From Pontiellaceae bacterium B12219 (GTDB lineage Bacteria > Verrucomicrobiota > Kiritimatiellia > Kiritimatiellales > Pontiellaceae), in contig JARNMJ010000001.1 in assembly GCA_029432795.1 (NCBI GenBank), forward strand, positions 124,001 through 188,000: a DNA stretch of 64,000 nt. The letters are read 5' to 3'. Each line of letters begins with the position of its first letter. Positions within the stretch are counted from its first letter, which is position 1. The translations under genes were made by a program, and so were the position numbers. Below are positions 9,513-17,476 of this stretch, one piece after another. The notes beneath the pieces were generated by a model, which searched no databases, was not told where the DNA came from, and saw only the letters and a list, made by a program, of their open reading frames with translations.

Positions 9513-11051
9513 ATGGCTAAGCGGAGTCTTTGGGGCAGTAAAATCGGTTTTCTTTTGGCCGCCATCGGATCGGCGGTCGGACTCGGAAATATCTGGCGCT
9601 TTGGCTATATGGCCTATGAAAACGGGGGCGGAGCTTTTCTCGTCCCCTATGCCGTCGCGCTTGTGCTTGCCGGTATTCCGTTGATGATTCTCGAGTATAC
9701 GCTCGGGCATCGGGAAAAAGCAGCCCCGCCTCTGGCTTTTGCACGCATCAGCCGAAAGTGGGAAACCATTGGCTGGTGGATGCCCACCATCGCCTTTTTC
9801 GGCATCAATCTTTTTTATGCCGCCGTGATCGGCTGGTGCATGAATTATTTCTGTTTTTCGTTCAACCAGGCCTGGGGAGCGGACACCGCCGATTTTTTCA
9901 TGAATACGTTTCTGCAGGTGTCGGATTCGCCTTTTGATCTGGGCGGTATACGCTGGCCCATTCTTGCAGGAACGGTGCTGACCTGGGTCATCAGCTGGGC
10001 CATTTGTTTCCGGGAAGTGAATCACGGCATCGAAAAGGCCAGTATGATTTTTATGCCGTTGCTGGTGGTGCTCACGTTTGTGCTGATCGGCTGGTCGCTG
10101 CAGCTTCCGGGCGCGTGGGACGCGATTCGGGAAAACTATCTCACGGCCCGCTGGGAAAAAATAAACCCGCTTTCCGCCGCCGGAAGTAAAGTCTGGGTGG
10201 CGGCTTTCGGGCAGATCTTTTTCACTCTCTCTCTGGGTTTCGGCATCATGATTACCTACGCCAGCTACCTGCCGAAAAAGACCGATATTGTCGGCAACGC
10301 ACTCATCACCTCGGTGCTCAACTGCCTTTATTCTTTCATAACCGGTTTTGCCGTGTTCGGCACCATCGGATTCATGGCAGCCTCCAAAGGCGTTCCCTTT
10401 GCAGAAGCGATTGCGAGCGGCCCCGGTCTGGCTTTTGTGGTCTATCCCGAAGCCATCAACCAGCTGCCGGCGGGACAGACGATCTTCGGTTTGCTCTTCT
10501 TTCTTGTGCTGATTATGGCGGGGCTTTCGTCGGCCATTTCATTGGTGGAAGCCTTTTGCTGCTCATTGATCGATAAGTTTAATTTTGACCGAAAGAAGAC
10601 CGTCACCACGGTGTGTACACTGGGCTGCCTGGGCAGTGTAATCTTTACGACGCGCGCGGGACTGTGGATTCTCGATATCGTCGACCACTTTGTAAATAAC
10701 TATGGTTTGGTGACCGGCGGAATTTTTGAATGTCTGCTGATCGGTTGGGTGCTTAAGGCGGCGATTGCCCGAAGATATGTGAATCAGGTCGGCGGTGTGA
10801 AACTCCACAAAGGCTGGGAGGTGCTGATTAAATTTATCACGCCCATCATCCTGATCATCGTGATCGGCTTTGCGCTTTACAGCGAATTTTCCGGAAACTA
10901 TGGCGACTATTCAACCAAAGCGCTGCTTTGTTTCGGGGTGGGCTGGTTGCTGGCTGCAACGGTTATTTCAGTCGTCCTGATGCGCTACCCATGGAGTGAG
11001 TCCAAACTTTCGCACGACCATGAACCGGAAGAGGATCACCTTCTGGTTTAG
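9513..11051 (+). CDS. Neurotransmitter:sodium symporter family transporter
   Basis: 512 residues with about twelve membrane helices. The N-terminus W-SKIGFLLAAIGSAVGLGNIWRFGYM is the NSS/SLC6 signature, where the unwound TM1 binds sodium and substrate. FTLSLGFGIMITYASY marks TM6, and LSSAISLVEAF lies in TM8, where bacterial members bind the second sodium. Bacterial members import amino acids with sodium; the substrate cannot be named from the sequence. It follows infA by 11 bp. It converges with the AstE-like gene and overlaps it by 4 bp. Confidence 0.93.
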   Translation: MAKRSLWGSKIGFLLAAIGSAVGLGNIWRFGYMAYENGGGAFLVPYAVALVLAGIPLMILEYTLGHREKAAPPLAFARISRKWETIGWWMPTIAFFGINLFYAAVIGWCMNYFCFSFNQAWGADTADFFMNTFLQVSDSPFDLGGIRWPILAGTVLTWVISWAICFREVNHGIEKASMIFMPLLVVLTFVLIGWSLQLPGAWDAIRENYLTARWEKINPLSAAGSKVWVAAFGQIFFTLSLGFGIMITYASYLPKKTDIVGNALITSVLNCLYSFITGFAVFGTIGFMAASKGVPFAEAIASGPGLAFVVYPEAINQLPAGQTIFGLLFFLVLIMAGLSSAISLVEAFCCSLIDKFNFDRKKTVTTVCTLGCLGSVIFTTRAGLWILDIVDHFVNNYGLVTGGIFECLLIGWVLKAAIARRYVNQVGGVKLHKGWEVLIKFITPIILIIVIGFALYSEFSGNYGDYSTKALLCFGVGWLLAATVISVVLMRYPWSESKLSHDHEPEEDHLLV

Positions 11052-12100
11052 CCCACCACCGGCGGTTCATCGCTGTCAGAGGTGCCCGTCAGTGGATCAA
11101 ATTCATCCTGAAAACTTTCAACCGCTTCTGCGGCTTCCAGTGTTTGAGAAAACTTTGCGATGTGGAAAATGGCTTCACCTTCATGCACCAGCGGCATTTT
11201 GGTTCGGCCAATCACAATGCCGGAAACCGGACTGGTGAGCTCTTCCTCGTTCCCTCCGAAGGTATCACTGATGAAGGCGAGGGTTTCATTGGCCCGGACG
11301 CGTGCGCCCAGCGGAATAAGGGAGCGGATGACGCCGCTTTGTGATGCGCGTACCCAGGAGGAACCTTTGGCAATGATCGGGCTGTGAGCGCGTTTGAGGG
11401 TTCGTTTGCGTGTGATGTTCAGGTAGCTCATCACATTCAGGATTCCGGTAACGCCGGCCCGGATGGAAACTTCGTTAAAGCGCAAGGCTTCGCCGGCTTC
11501 ATAGACCAGCGAAGAAATTCCCAGTGCATGAGCCGACTGCCGGAAGGTTCCGGGCCGAACCGAGGCGTCGAGCACGACCGGCGCGCTGAAGGCCATGGCC
11601 ATTTCTTTGAGTTCTTCCGAGCCGGTTTCGAGGGTGGCCCGAATCTGGGGAAGATTTTCCCGACCAATCGCTCCGGTGTGTAAATCGATCACGTGGGTGC
11701 ACTGCGGCAGAATGTCCGTCATGATCAGGTCGGCAAGCCGGGCCGCCATGGAGCCGGTGGGGGAACCGGGGAAGGACCGGTTCAGATCCCGCCGGTCGGG
11801 AAGATAGCGGGACTGGTTCATAAATCCGAACACGTTTACAACAGGGATAAGAATCAAGGTGCCTTTGATGCTCGAGAGCGATTTGTGCCCCATCAGCCGC
11901 CGGATAATTTCTATGCCGTTGAGTTCATCGCCATGAATGGCGGACGTGATCAGCAGGCAGGGACCGGCGCGCCGGCCGTGGATGACGTGCACCGGCAAGG
12001 TTGTCGGCTGATGGGTGTATAAAAAGGGCAGGGGAAGTTCCAGGGTCTTCTGGCTGCCGGGAGGAATCTCATTGCCGGCAATGAATAGCGAGGGCTGCAT
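11048..12100 (-). CDS. Succinylglutamate desuccinylase/aspartoacylase family protein
   Basis: 350 residues. This M14-like zinc hydrolase has metal ligands visible in AIHGDELNG (H and E) and DLHTGA (H). Family members cleave N-acyl or side-chain amide bonds of amino acids. The C-terminal third (SGIVIGRTKMPLVHEGEAIFHI) resembles the beta-barrel lobe of AstE/AspA. The start at 12100 (MQPSLFIAG) is preferred over 12154, which lies inside rimK. It is the last gene of a set with a RimK-like ligase and a RimB-like protease, which suggests it acts on amino-acyl or polyglutamyl modifications made by the ligase. Confidence 0.85.
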   Translation of the reverse strand: MQPSLFIAGNEIPPGSQKTLELPLPFLYTHQPTTLPVHVIHGRRAGPCLLITSAIHGDELNGIEIIRRLMGHKSLSSIKGTLILIPVVNVFGFMNQSRYLPDRRDLNRSFPGSPTGSMAARLADLIMTDILPQCTHVIDLHTGAIGRENLPQIRATLETGSEELKEMAMAFSAPVVLDASVRPGTFRQSAHALGISSLVYEAGEALRFNEVSIRAGVTGILNVMSYLNITRKRTLKRAHSPIIAKGSSWVRASQSGVIRSLIPLGARVRANETLAFISDTFGGNEEELTSPVSGIVIGRTKMPLVHEGEAIFHIAKFSQTLEAAEAVESFQDEFDPLTGTSDSDEPPVVG

Positions 12101-12104
12101 AATT

Positions 12105-13010
12105 CTATCCCTGTCCTTTGGTTTTTGTATTGCCCGGCTTTCCGTTTTTTTCAATGTATTCGATGATCATGCCGGCAATATCTTTGCCGGTCGCATTTTC
12201 AATGCCTTCCAGACCCGGGCTGGAATTAACTTCCATTACCACCGGACCATGGTTGGAGCGGAGCAGGTCCACACCGGCAACATTCAATCCCATAATTCTG
12301 GCGGCTCGAACGGCCGTGGAACGCTCTTCCGGTGTAATTCGAATCAAGGTGGCGGATCCTCCGCGATGCAGGTTGGAACGGAATTCACCGGCAACAGCCT
12401 GCCGTTTCATGGCGGCCACAACTTTTCCGCCAATCACCAGACAGCGGATGTCCGCGCCTTTGGCTTCTTTGATGTATTCCTGTACGAGAATATTGGCTTT
12501 CACGCCCATGAAGCCTTCAATCACACTTTCGGCCGCTTTCTGTGTTTCGGCCAGCACAACACCAATGCCCTGCGTTCCTTCCAGCAGTTTCACAACGAGC
12601 GGAGCTCCGCCGACCATTTTGATCATATCCTTGATGTCGTCCGGTTTATTGGCGAAACCGGTGATCGGCAGGCCGATCCCTTTGCGGGAGAGCAACTGGA
12701 GCGAACGCAGTTTATCCCGTGAACGCGTGATGGCAACGGATTCATTCAGGGGGTAAACCCCCATCATTTCAAACTGGCGAAGTACGGAAGAACCGTAAAA
12801 AGTGACGGAGGCTCCGATACGCGGAATCACGGCATCAAACCCTTCGAGAATTTCACCTTTGTAATGAATGGTCGGGTTATGTGATGCAATGTTCATATAG
12901 GCCCGCAGCACATCAATAACCTTGATTTCATGGCCGCGTTCTTCAGCAGCCTCTTTTAAGCGGCGCGTCGAATACAACCTCGAGTTTCGGGAAAGCAGTG
13001 CAATTTTCAT
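12105..13010 (-). CDS. rimK: RimK-type ATP-grasp glutamate ligase
   Basis: 301 residues, the length of E. coli RimK (300). It starts [18 protein letters not shown] like RimK. ATP-grasp elements are visible: [17 protein letters not shown], the substrate-loop RSNLHRGG, and the metal-binding [14 protein letters not shown]. RimK adds glutamates to the C-terminus of ribosomal protein S6 and makes polyglutamate. The start at 13010 is chosen because it matches family N-termini; an ATG 30 bp upstream overlaps rimB. The neighbours are a RimB-like protease upstream (4 bp gap) and an AstE-like hydrolase downstream (4 bp gap). Confidence 0.92.
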   Translation of the reverse strand: MKIALLSRNSRLYSTRRLKEAAEERGHEIKVIDVLRAYMNIASHNPTIHYKGEILEGFDAVIPRIGASVTFYGSSVLRQFEMMGVYPLNESVAITRSRDKLRSLQLLSRKGIGLPITGFANKPDDIKDMIKMVGGAPLVVKLLEGTQGIGVVLAETQKAAESVIEGFMGVKANILVQEYIKEAKGADIRCLVIGGKVVAAMKRQAVAGEFRSNLHRGGSATLIRITPEERSTAVRAARIMGLNVAGVDLLRSNHGPVVMEVNSSPGLEGIENATGKDIAGMIIEYIEKNGKPGNTKTKGQG

Positions 13011-13014
13011 AAAT

Positions 13015-13485
13015 TTATCTCTTTGGTTTAGCCAATCCATACAGGGACCGGGCCATAAGTCTTCCGTTCAGATAGGAGGATGAGGGTTCAACGATTGTGT
13101 TGTCAGTCATGGCACGCCGCCCGAGCAGCATACGGAAACGCATCGTATCCCGGTTGGTGAGCGACATCTCTATCAGCCGACTCTTATCGCCAATTACCAC
13201 TTGGGTTTCAATGATATAGCGCAGTTCTTTGTGCCCCCCGGAATCGCTGACCATCCGCTTGTCTTTCACCACCGCTTCACAGGTGAGCTCCAGCGTTTCA
13301 TTTTTCTGAAGCGGGTGAACCTTAAAACGGACGAACTCGACGCCGTTCTGCATAAAAGGCTCAACACTGAAGGTATGCAGGCACGAGGTCTTTGCACCGG
13401 TATCAATTTTGGCTTTGATGGCCGGAATTCCAAGGTCTGGAAGAGCGCACCATTCCCTCCACCCGAGTTTTAATGAAGTATTCAT
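13015..13485 (-). CDS. RimB-like ATP-dependent zinc protease family (retropepsin-like)
   Basis: 156 residues of the Zn_protease/RimB family. The aspartyl-protease-like motif [11 protein letters not shown] is near residue 28, with LLGRRAM further on as the conserved GR element. In Pseudomonas, RimB cleaves polyglutamate chains added by RimK to ribosomal protein S6. The start ATG at 13485 is preceded on the minus strand by TTGGAAAA, the right arm of palindrome copy 7, which may stand in for a Shine-Dalgarno. It is the first gene of the RimB-RimK-AstE-like set and lies 17 bp after purN. Confidence 0.85.
   Translation of the reverse strand: MNTSLKLGWREWCALPDLGIPAIKAKIDTGAKTSCLHTFSVEPFMQNGVEFVRFKVHPLQKNETLELTCEAVVKDKRMVSDSGGHKELRYIIETQVVIGDKSRLIEMSLTNRDTMRFRMLLGRRAMTDNTIVEPSSSYLNGRLMARSLYGLAKPKR
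13428..13442. repeat. 15-bp palindrome copy 6 (in rimB-like gene)
   Basis: TTCCAAGGTCTGGAA, read on the minus strand in phase 2 as L-P-D-L-G. Confidence 0.75.
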
Positions 13486-13487
13486 TT

Positions 13488-13502
13488 TTCCAATCATTGG
13501 AA
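13488..13502. repeat. 15-bp palindrome copy 7 (fills purN-rimB gap)
   Basis: TTCCAATCATTGGAA fills almost the whole 17-bp gap between the purN stop and the rimB-like ATG. Confidence 0.8.
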
Positions 13503-14111
13503 TTAGTTGATGGTGATCCGCCGCCCGTCGCGCAGAATCCGCCCCTCGGCGATCCATTGCAGGGCTTCGGGATAGGCGATGTGCTCCTGCGCATGCAGCT
13601 TGGCCATCATCGAATCAAGCGTATCGTCATTTTCAATGGTGATGCATTTCTGGTTAATGATGGCACCCGTGTCCACACCCGCATCCACAAAATGAACCGT
13701 ACATCCCGTATATTTTACGCCATATTCAAAGGCTTGTTTACCACCGTCGAGCCCGGGAAAGCTGGGAAGCAGCGACGGATGAATGTTGATCATTCTTCCT
13801 TCGTAGGCTTTGAGTAACCCGTCTTTCACAATCCGCATGAATCCGGCCAGGGCGATAAAGTTGACATCGTGTTCTTCCAGAGCCCGAAGAACGCGCTGCT
13901 CGGCCTCGCCGTCGAGCTTCGATTTAAACGGGGTACAATCGAAATAGATCGCCGGAATGTTATGTTTGCGGGCGCGTTCAAGAATATAGGCATCTTCCTT
14001 GTCGGCCAGAACACACTTGATTTCAGCATCCAGCGTTCCTGCTTCAATAGCATCAATAATGGCCTGACAGTTTGTTCCGGAACCCGATCCGAAAATGGCT
14101 AACTTCAACAT
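13503..14111 (-). CDS. purN: Phosphoribosylglycinamide formyltransferase
   Basis: 202 residues, a standard PurN. It transfers a formyl group from 10-formyl-THF to GAR in purine synthesis. Motifs are the N-terminal FGSGSGTNCQAII phosphate loop, catalytic N and H in INIHPSLLPSFPG, and catalytic D in FVDAGVDTGAII. The folate cofactor is supplied by FolD, encoded at 55.8 kb. It begins the minus-strand run purN-rimB-rimK-astE-like and is divergent from dut. Confidence 0.96.
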   Translation of the reverse strand: MLKLAIFGSGSGTNCQAIIDAIEAGTLDAEIKCVLADKEDAYILERARKHNIPAIYFDCTPFKSKLDGEAEQRVLRALEEHDVNFIALAGFMRIVKDGLLKAYEGRMINIHPSLLPSFPGLDGGKQAFEYGVKYTGCTVHFVDAGVDTGAIINQKCITIENDDTLDSMMAKLHAQEHIAYPEALQWIAEGRILRDGRRITIN

Positions 14112-14189
14112 GCATCTGCTCCTTGTCGTGTGAGGTTTGAAAAGATACTATGCTCCGAATTTTTAAACAACTAAAGACAGGGAATGAAC

Positions 14190-14627
14190 ATGAATTTGAA
14201 AATCAAGCCGCTCAACGAAACCGCCCGTGAAATCTATTCCGACCACGGACATTTTCATGAAGGCGATGCCGGCCTCGACCTCTATGTGCTCGAAGACATC
14301 ACCATCGAGCCGGGCGAGACCAAAGCCATCAAGCTCGGTATCGCCTGCGAACCGGAAGATGGCCGCGCCTATTTTCTGATGCCGCGCTCCAGCATCTCCA
14401 AAACTCCGCTGCGTTTGGCCAACTCGCTCGGACTGATCGACGGCGGCTATCGCGGAGAGCTGATGGCGATGTGCGATAATATTAAAAAAGAATCCTACAC
14501 CGCCGAAAAAGGGCAGCGCCTTTTCCAAATCGTCTCATACAACTGCTCGCCCATTTTTTATACCATGGTCGACGAACTCTCCGACACCACACGCGGGACC
14601 GGCGGGTTTGGAAGTACGGGTAAATAA
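14190..14627 (+). CDS. dut: Deoxyuridine triphosphatase
   Basis: 145 residues. All five dUTPase motifs are visible: DAGLDL, PRSSISKTPL, LIDGGYRGELM, RLFQIV and RGTGGFGSTG. The trimeric enzyme hydrolyses dUTP to dUMP, keeping uracil out of DNA and feeding dTMP synthesis. I preferred ATG 14190 because GGGA lies 6 bp upstream; ATG 14184 would leave only about 1 bp between that site and the start. It is divergent from purN and followed by the accessory block starting with the DUF1016 nuclease. Confidence 0.93.
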   Translation: MNLKIKPLNETAREIYSDHGHFHEGDAGLDLYVLEDITIEPGETKAIKLGIACEPEDGRAYFLMPRSSISKTPLRLANSLGLIDGGYRGELMAMCDNIKKESYTAEKGQRLFQIVSYNCSPIFYTMVDELSDTTRGTGGFGSTGK

Positions 14628-14678
14628 GTGGGGTAAAGTATTGAGCGAGTGATGTTGTTTTAGGACACTATTTGCTCA

Positions 14679-15776
14679 ATGAAAAAAGACCGTCGTCAGC
14701 TTGATCCTTCCGAATTGTTCGGGCGTGTTGTTTCGATTCTCGAAACCGCCCGGATCAATGTCATACGTACCGTCAATTCCGAAATGGTCACCGCCTACTG
14801 GCTCATCGGGCGCGAGATTGTGGAGGAGATTCAGGAGGGAGAAGAGCGGGCAGAATATGGACGTTCTTCAATTAAAGTGCTTTCGGCTAAGCTTAATGAG
14901 CGTTTTGGAAAGGGTTTCTCTGTTCAGAATCTAGAGCTGTTCCGCAGATTCTATTTAGCCTTTCAGGATCGGGAATCCACTGAGTTGGTCGGGCTGAATG
15001 AAAATCCTACACAGTGTGTAGGATATTCGGCAGGATTCATGCCATCGCTTGGTTGGTCGCATTACCGGGCTCTGATGCGGGTGGATCATCCCGCGGCACG
15101 GGCTTATTACGAACGCGAGGCCGCTTCCAATGGTTGGAGCGTCCGTCAGCTGGAGCGCCAGATCCATTCGTTATTCTTCGACCGCCTGCTCAAGAGCAAG
15201 GAGCAGGAAAAGATGCAGGCCTGTCTGGAGGCAGAACCGGGGGCGCTGAGGCCGATCGATATCATCAAGGATCCTTATGTCCTCGAATTCCTTGACTTGC
15301 CGGAATCCCACGAGCTCTCTGAGACTGCATTAGAAAATGCGTTGATTTCAACCCTGCAGCAATTCCTGCTGGAACTGGGGCAGGGCTTTGCATTCGTCGC
15401 CCGCCAAATGCGGATTACATTGGATGGGGATCATTTCTATCCCGACCTGACCTTCTATCACATCCGTCTGAAGTGCTACGTGGTGGTGGATTTGAAAACA
15501 GAGAAATTGACGCATGGCGATGTGGGGCAGATGCAGCTTTATGTGAATTATTTTGACCGGGAGATCCGAGGGGAAGACGACAATCCGACTGTAGGCCTAT
15601 TGCTTTGTACCGAAAAGAACGATGCGGTCGTGCGCTACATTCTCGGCGAAGAGAATGAACAGATTTTTGCAGCCAAATATCAGTTGGCGCTCCCTACCAA
15701 GGAGCAGCTGGAGGCGGAACTGCGCAAGGAACGGTTGCTGATCGAAGAGTGTGTTTCCAACTATATAACGAGGTAG
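14679..15776 (+). CDS. DUF1016 PDDEXK nuclease family protein (YhcG-like)
   Basis: 365 residues. The N-terminal half carries the DUF1016_N pattern (TAYWLIGREIVEE-Q-G-RAEYGRSSIKVLSAKL). The C-terminal half is a PDDEXK nuclease core with FYPDLTFYHIRLKCYVVVDLKTEKL, giving the D-x-D-x-K catalytic set, and then GDVGQMQLYVNYFD. Such proteins are scattered in accessory regions and linked to mobile DNA or defence, but the function of this one is not established. No toxin or methylase partner is adjacent. It is followed by radC with an 8-bp gap. Confidence 0.88.
   Translation: MKKDRRQLDPSELFGRVVSILETARINVIRTVNSEMVTAYWLIGREIVEEIQEGEERAEYGRSSIKVLSAKLNERFGKGFSVQNLELFRRFYLAFQDRESTELVGLNENPTQCVGYSAGFMPSLGWSHYRALMRVDHPAARAYYEREAASNGWSVRQLERQIHSLFFDRLLKSKEQEKMQACLEAEPGALRPIDIIKDPYVLEFLDLPESHELSETALENALISTLQQFLLELGQGFAFVARQMRITLDGDHFYPDLTFYHIRLKCYVVVDLKTEKLTHGDVGQMQLYVNYFDREIRGEDDNPTVGLLLCTEKNDAVVRYILGEENEQIFAAKYQLALPTKEQLEAELRKERLLIEECVSNYITR
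15125..15139. repeat. Near-match of the 15-bp palindrome (in DUF1016 gene)
   Basis: TTCCAATGGTTGGAG, 14 of 15, phase 3, read as S-N-G-W-S. Confidence 0.5.
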
Positions 15777-15779
15777 AAC

Positions 15780-15794
15780 TTCCAATGTCTGGAA
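15780..15794. repeat. 15-bp palindrome copy 8 (over the radC start)
   Basis: TTCCAATGTCTGGAA. The ATG inside it (15785-15787) is the likely radC start, as at copy 2. Confidence 0.8.
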
Positions 15795-16537
15795 AGCCCG
15801 AACAACTTAGATATTCCACGAAACACGAAACCTTCCGCGTCTGCGACATGCCGGCGCAACTTCGACCGCGGGAAGAGTTCGAGCGGGTGGGAGCGGAGAA
15901 TGTTTCTGATGCGGTTCTGCTGGCGCTGATTCTTCGGACGGGCACCAAAGGCATGAATGTGGTTGAAGTTTCCCAGCGCCTGCTTTCCGCCTTCGGTTCG
16001 TTGACGGCTTTGGCCAAGGCGTCGGTAAAAGAGATTCAAGCGATCAATAGCATCGGGCCGGTGAAAGCTCAAATGATCAAAGCGGCGATGGAGCTGGCAC
16101 AACGACTCACCAGGGAAAGTGTCGGCGAAAGCCCCATGGTGGTTACACCCGAGCAGGCGGCGGCCGTGCTCAGGGAAAGGGCGCGTGTTTTACAGAAGGA
16201 AGTATTCTGGGCGTTGATGCTCGATGCCAAAAACCGTTTGATCGGCGAACCCCAGAAAATCAGCGAAGGCACACTGACCAGCAGTCTCGTGCATCCGCGT
16301 GAGCTGTTTAAAAAGGCCCTCGAACTTTCCTGCGCCTCCATGATTCTCGCCCATAACCATCCCTCCGGCGATCCCACCCCGTCGTCCGAAGATATCAAGG
16401 TGACCAAGCAGCTCATCGGAGCGGGGCAAGTCATGGGCATCAAAGTCCTCGACCACATCGTCATCGGGCACCGGCGAACGAATTCGAACACAGATTTTCT
16501 GAGCCTGCGAGAAGCCGGCTTGGTTCGGTTCAGTTAA
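15785..16537 (+). CDS. radC: RadC/MPN domain DNA-repair-associated protein
   Basis: 250 residues with an N-terminal helix-hairpin-helix region (INSIGPVKAQMIKAAMEL) and a C-terminal JAB/MPN+ metalloprotease-like domain. The metal motif H190-x-H192 with S and D203 is intact in HNHPSGDPTPSSED. Biochemical function is unknown; family members are often linked to mobile DNA and to competence regulons. I chose ATG 15785 (MSGKPEQL) because the upstream ATG at 15749 lies inside the nuclease gene and reads MCFQLYNEV. The start is embedded in palindrome copy 8. Confidence 0.92.
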   Translation: MSGKPEQLRYSTKHETFRVCDMPAQLRPREEFERVGAENVSDAVLLALILRTGTKGMNVVEVSQRLLSAFGSLTALAKASVKEIQAINSIGPVKAQMIKAAMELAQRLTRESVGESPMVVTPEQAAAVLRERARVLQKEVFWALMLDAKNRLIGEPQKISEGTLTSSLVHPRELFKKALELSCASMILAHNHPSGDPTPSSEDIKVTKQLIGAGQVMGIKVLDHIVIGHRRTNSNTDFLSLREAGLVRFS

Positions 16538-16546
16538 GAAAGCGAT

Positions 16547-16573
16547 GTAGGGCGGGGGCCGCGACCCCGCTAC
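16547..16573 (+). repeat. REP-like element type A upstream of the RAYT
   Basis: GTAGGGCGGGGGC-CGCGACCCCGCTAC forms a GC-rich imperfect hairpin between radC and the transposase. It is the same unit found in the array downstream of the transposase. Confidence 0.85.
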
Positions 16574-16587
16574 TGCGAAGGAGAAGC

Positions 16588-17049
16588 ATGCCGGAACGAA
16601 AACATCTGAAAAGACTCGGTTGTGTTTATCAAAGCCATCCCCGGTATTTCATTACGACCTGCACATACCATCGCCGCAACCTCCTCACTAATCCCGTTGT
16701 CCATGAAATTCTTCGCCGACATTGGGCGAAATCACTCAATCTCTACGGCTGGGCGATTGGTTCGTATGTCGTTATGCCGGATCATGTCCATTTCTTTTGT
16801 GCCGATGCAGAAAGCCGAACAACCCTTTCCAGAATGATAGGATCGTGGAAACAATGGACGGCAAAAGAGATGTGTCCTCTGCTCGGGGTTAACGTGCCAG
16901 TTTGGCAGAAGGAATTCTTTGACCACCTGATTCGTTCCAACGAATCCTATTCCGAGAAATGGGAATATGTTCGGCAGAATCCGGTACGGGCTGGGTTGGT
17001 TAATGATTCCAATGATTGGAACTATTCCGGGCATATTGATTATATCTGA
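16588..17049 (+). CDS. REP-associated tyrosine transposase (RAYT, Y1_Tnp family)
   Basis: 153 residues. This single-domain HUH transposase has the HUH motif H66-V-H68 within VVMPDHVHFF. The catalytic tyrosine is Y127 in EYVRQNPVRAGLV, a phrase typical of RAYTs. RAYTs nick and rejoin single-stranded DNA at REP hairpins and are thought to spread REP elements; they are usually single-copy domesticated genes. It is flanked on both sides by the same GC-rich hairpin unit, as expected for a RAYT and its REPs. The reading frame is intact, so it may be active. Confidence 0.92.
   Translation: MPERKHLKRLGCVYQSHPRYFITTCTYHRRNLLTNPVVHEILRRHWAKSLNLYGWAIGSYVVMPDHVHFFCADAESRTTLSRMIGSWKQWTAKEMCPLLGVNVPVWQKEFFDHLIRSNESYSEKWEYVRQNPVRAGLVNDSNDWNYSGHIDYI
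17007..17021. repeat. 15-bp palindrome copy 9 (in RAYT gene)
   Basis: TTCCAATGATTGGAA, phase 3, read as S-N-D-W-N. Confidence 0.75.
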
Positions 17050-17075
17050 GTTTCCGCGATCACGCATGGGCACCT

Positions 17076-17450
17076 GTAGGGCGGGGACCGTGACCCCGCC
17101 GTTCGGAGGAATGGCTTTGCGGGCGGATCGAGGTCGGGGACCTCGGCAACATGGGTTGTGTAGGGCGGGGGCCGAGACCCCGCCGTTCGGTGGAATGGTT
17201 TTACGGGTGAATTGCGAGGTCGAGGACCTCGGCTACACGGATTGGAAATTGTAGGGCGGGGGCCGTGACCCCGCTGTTCGGCGGAATGGCTTTGCGTGCG
17301 GATCGAGGTCGAGGACCTCGGCTACATGGGTTGTGTAGGGCGGGGGCCGCGACCCCGCCGTTTGGTGGAATGGCTTTGCGTCTGCACCGAGGTCGAGGAC
17401 CTCGGCTACATGAATTCGGACATTGTAGGGCGGGGCGGGACATCGCCTGC
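17076..17450 (+). repeat. REP array, alternating A and B hairpins
   Basis: Five type A units (GTAGGGCGGGG...CCCCGCC) start at about 17076, 17160, 17251, 17335 and 17425. They alternate with four type B palindromes (CGAGGTCGAGGACCTCGGC) near 17129, 17214, 17303 and 17389. Spacing is 84, 91, 84 and 90 bp. The linker between A and B is also conserved (GTTCGG-GGAATGGCTTTGCG). The last A unit is degenerate. The array fills the non-coding gap between the RAYT and the giant gene, and I see no ORF there that looks like a gene. Confidence 0.9.
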
Positions 17451-17476
17451 AGGATCCGCGCCCCTCAGTCGGTGGA

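Noticed and set aside
17076-17450. CRISPR array
   Set aside because: The repeats are palindromic GC-rich hairpins with conserved linkers rather than unique spacers; they sit beside a RAYT and no cas gene is present.
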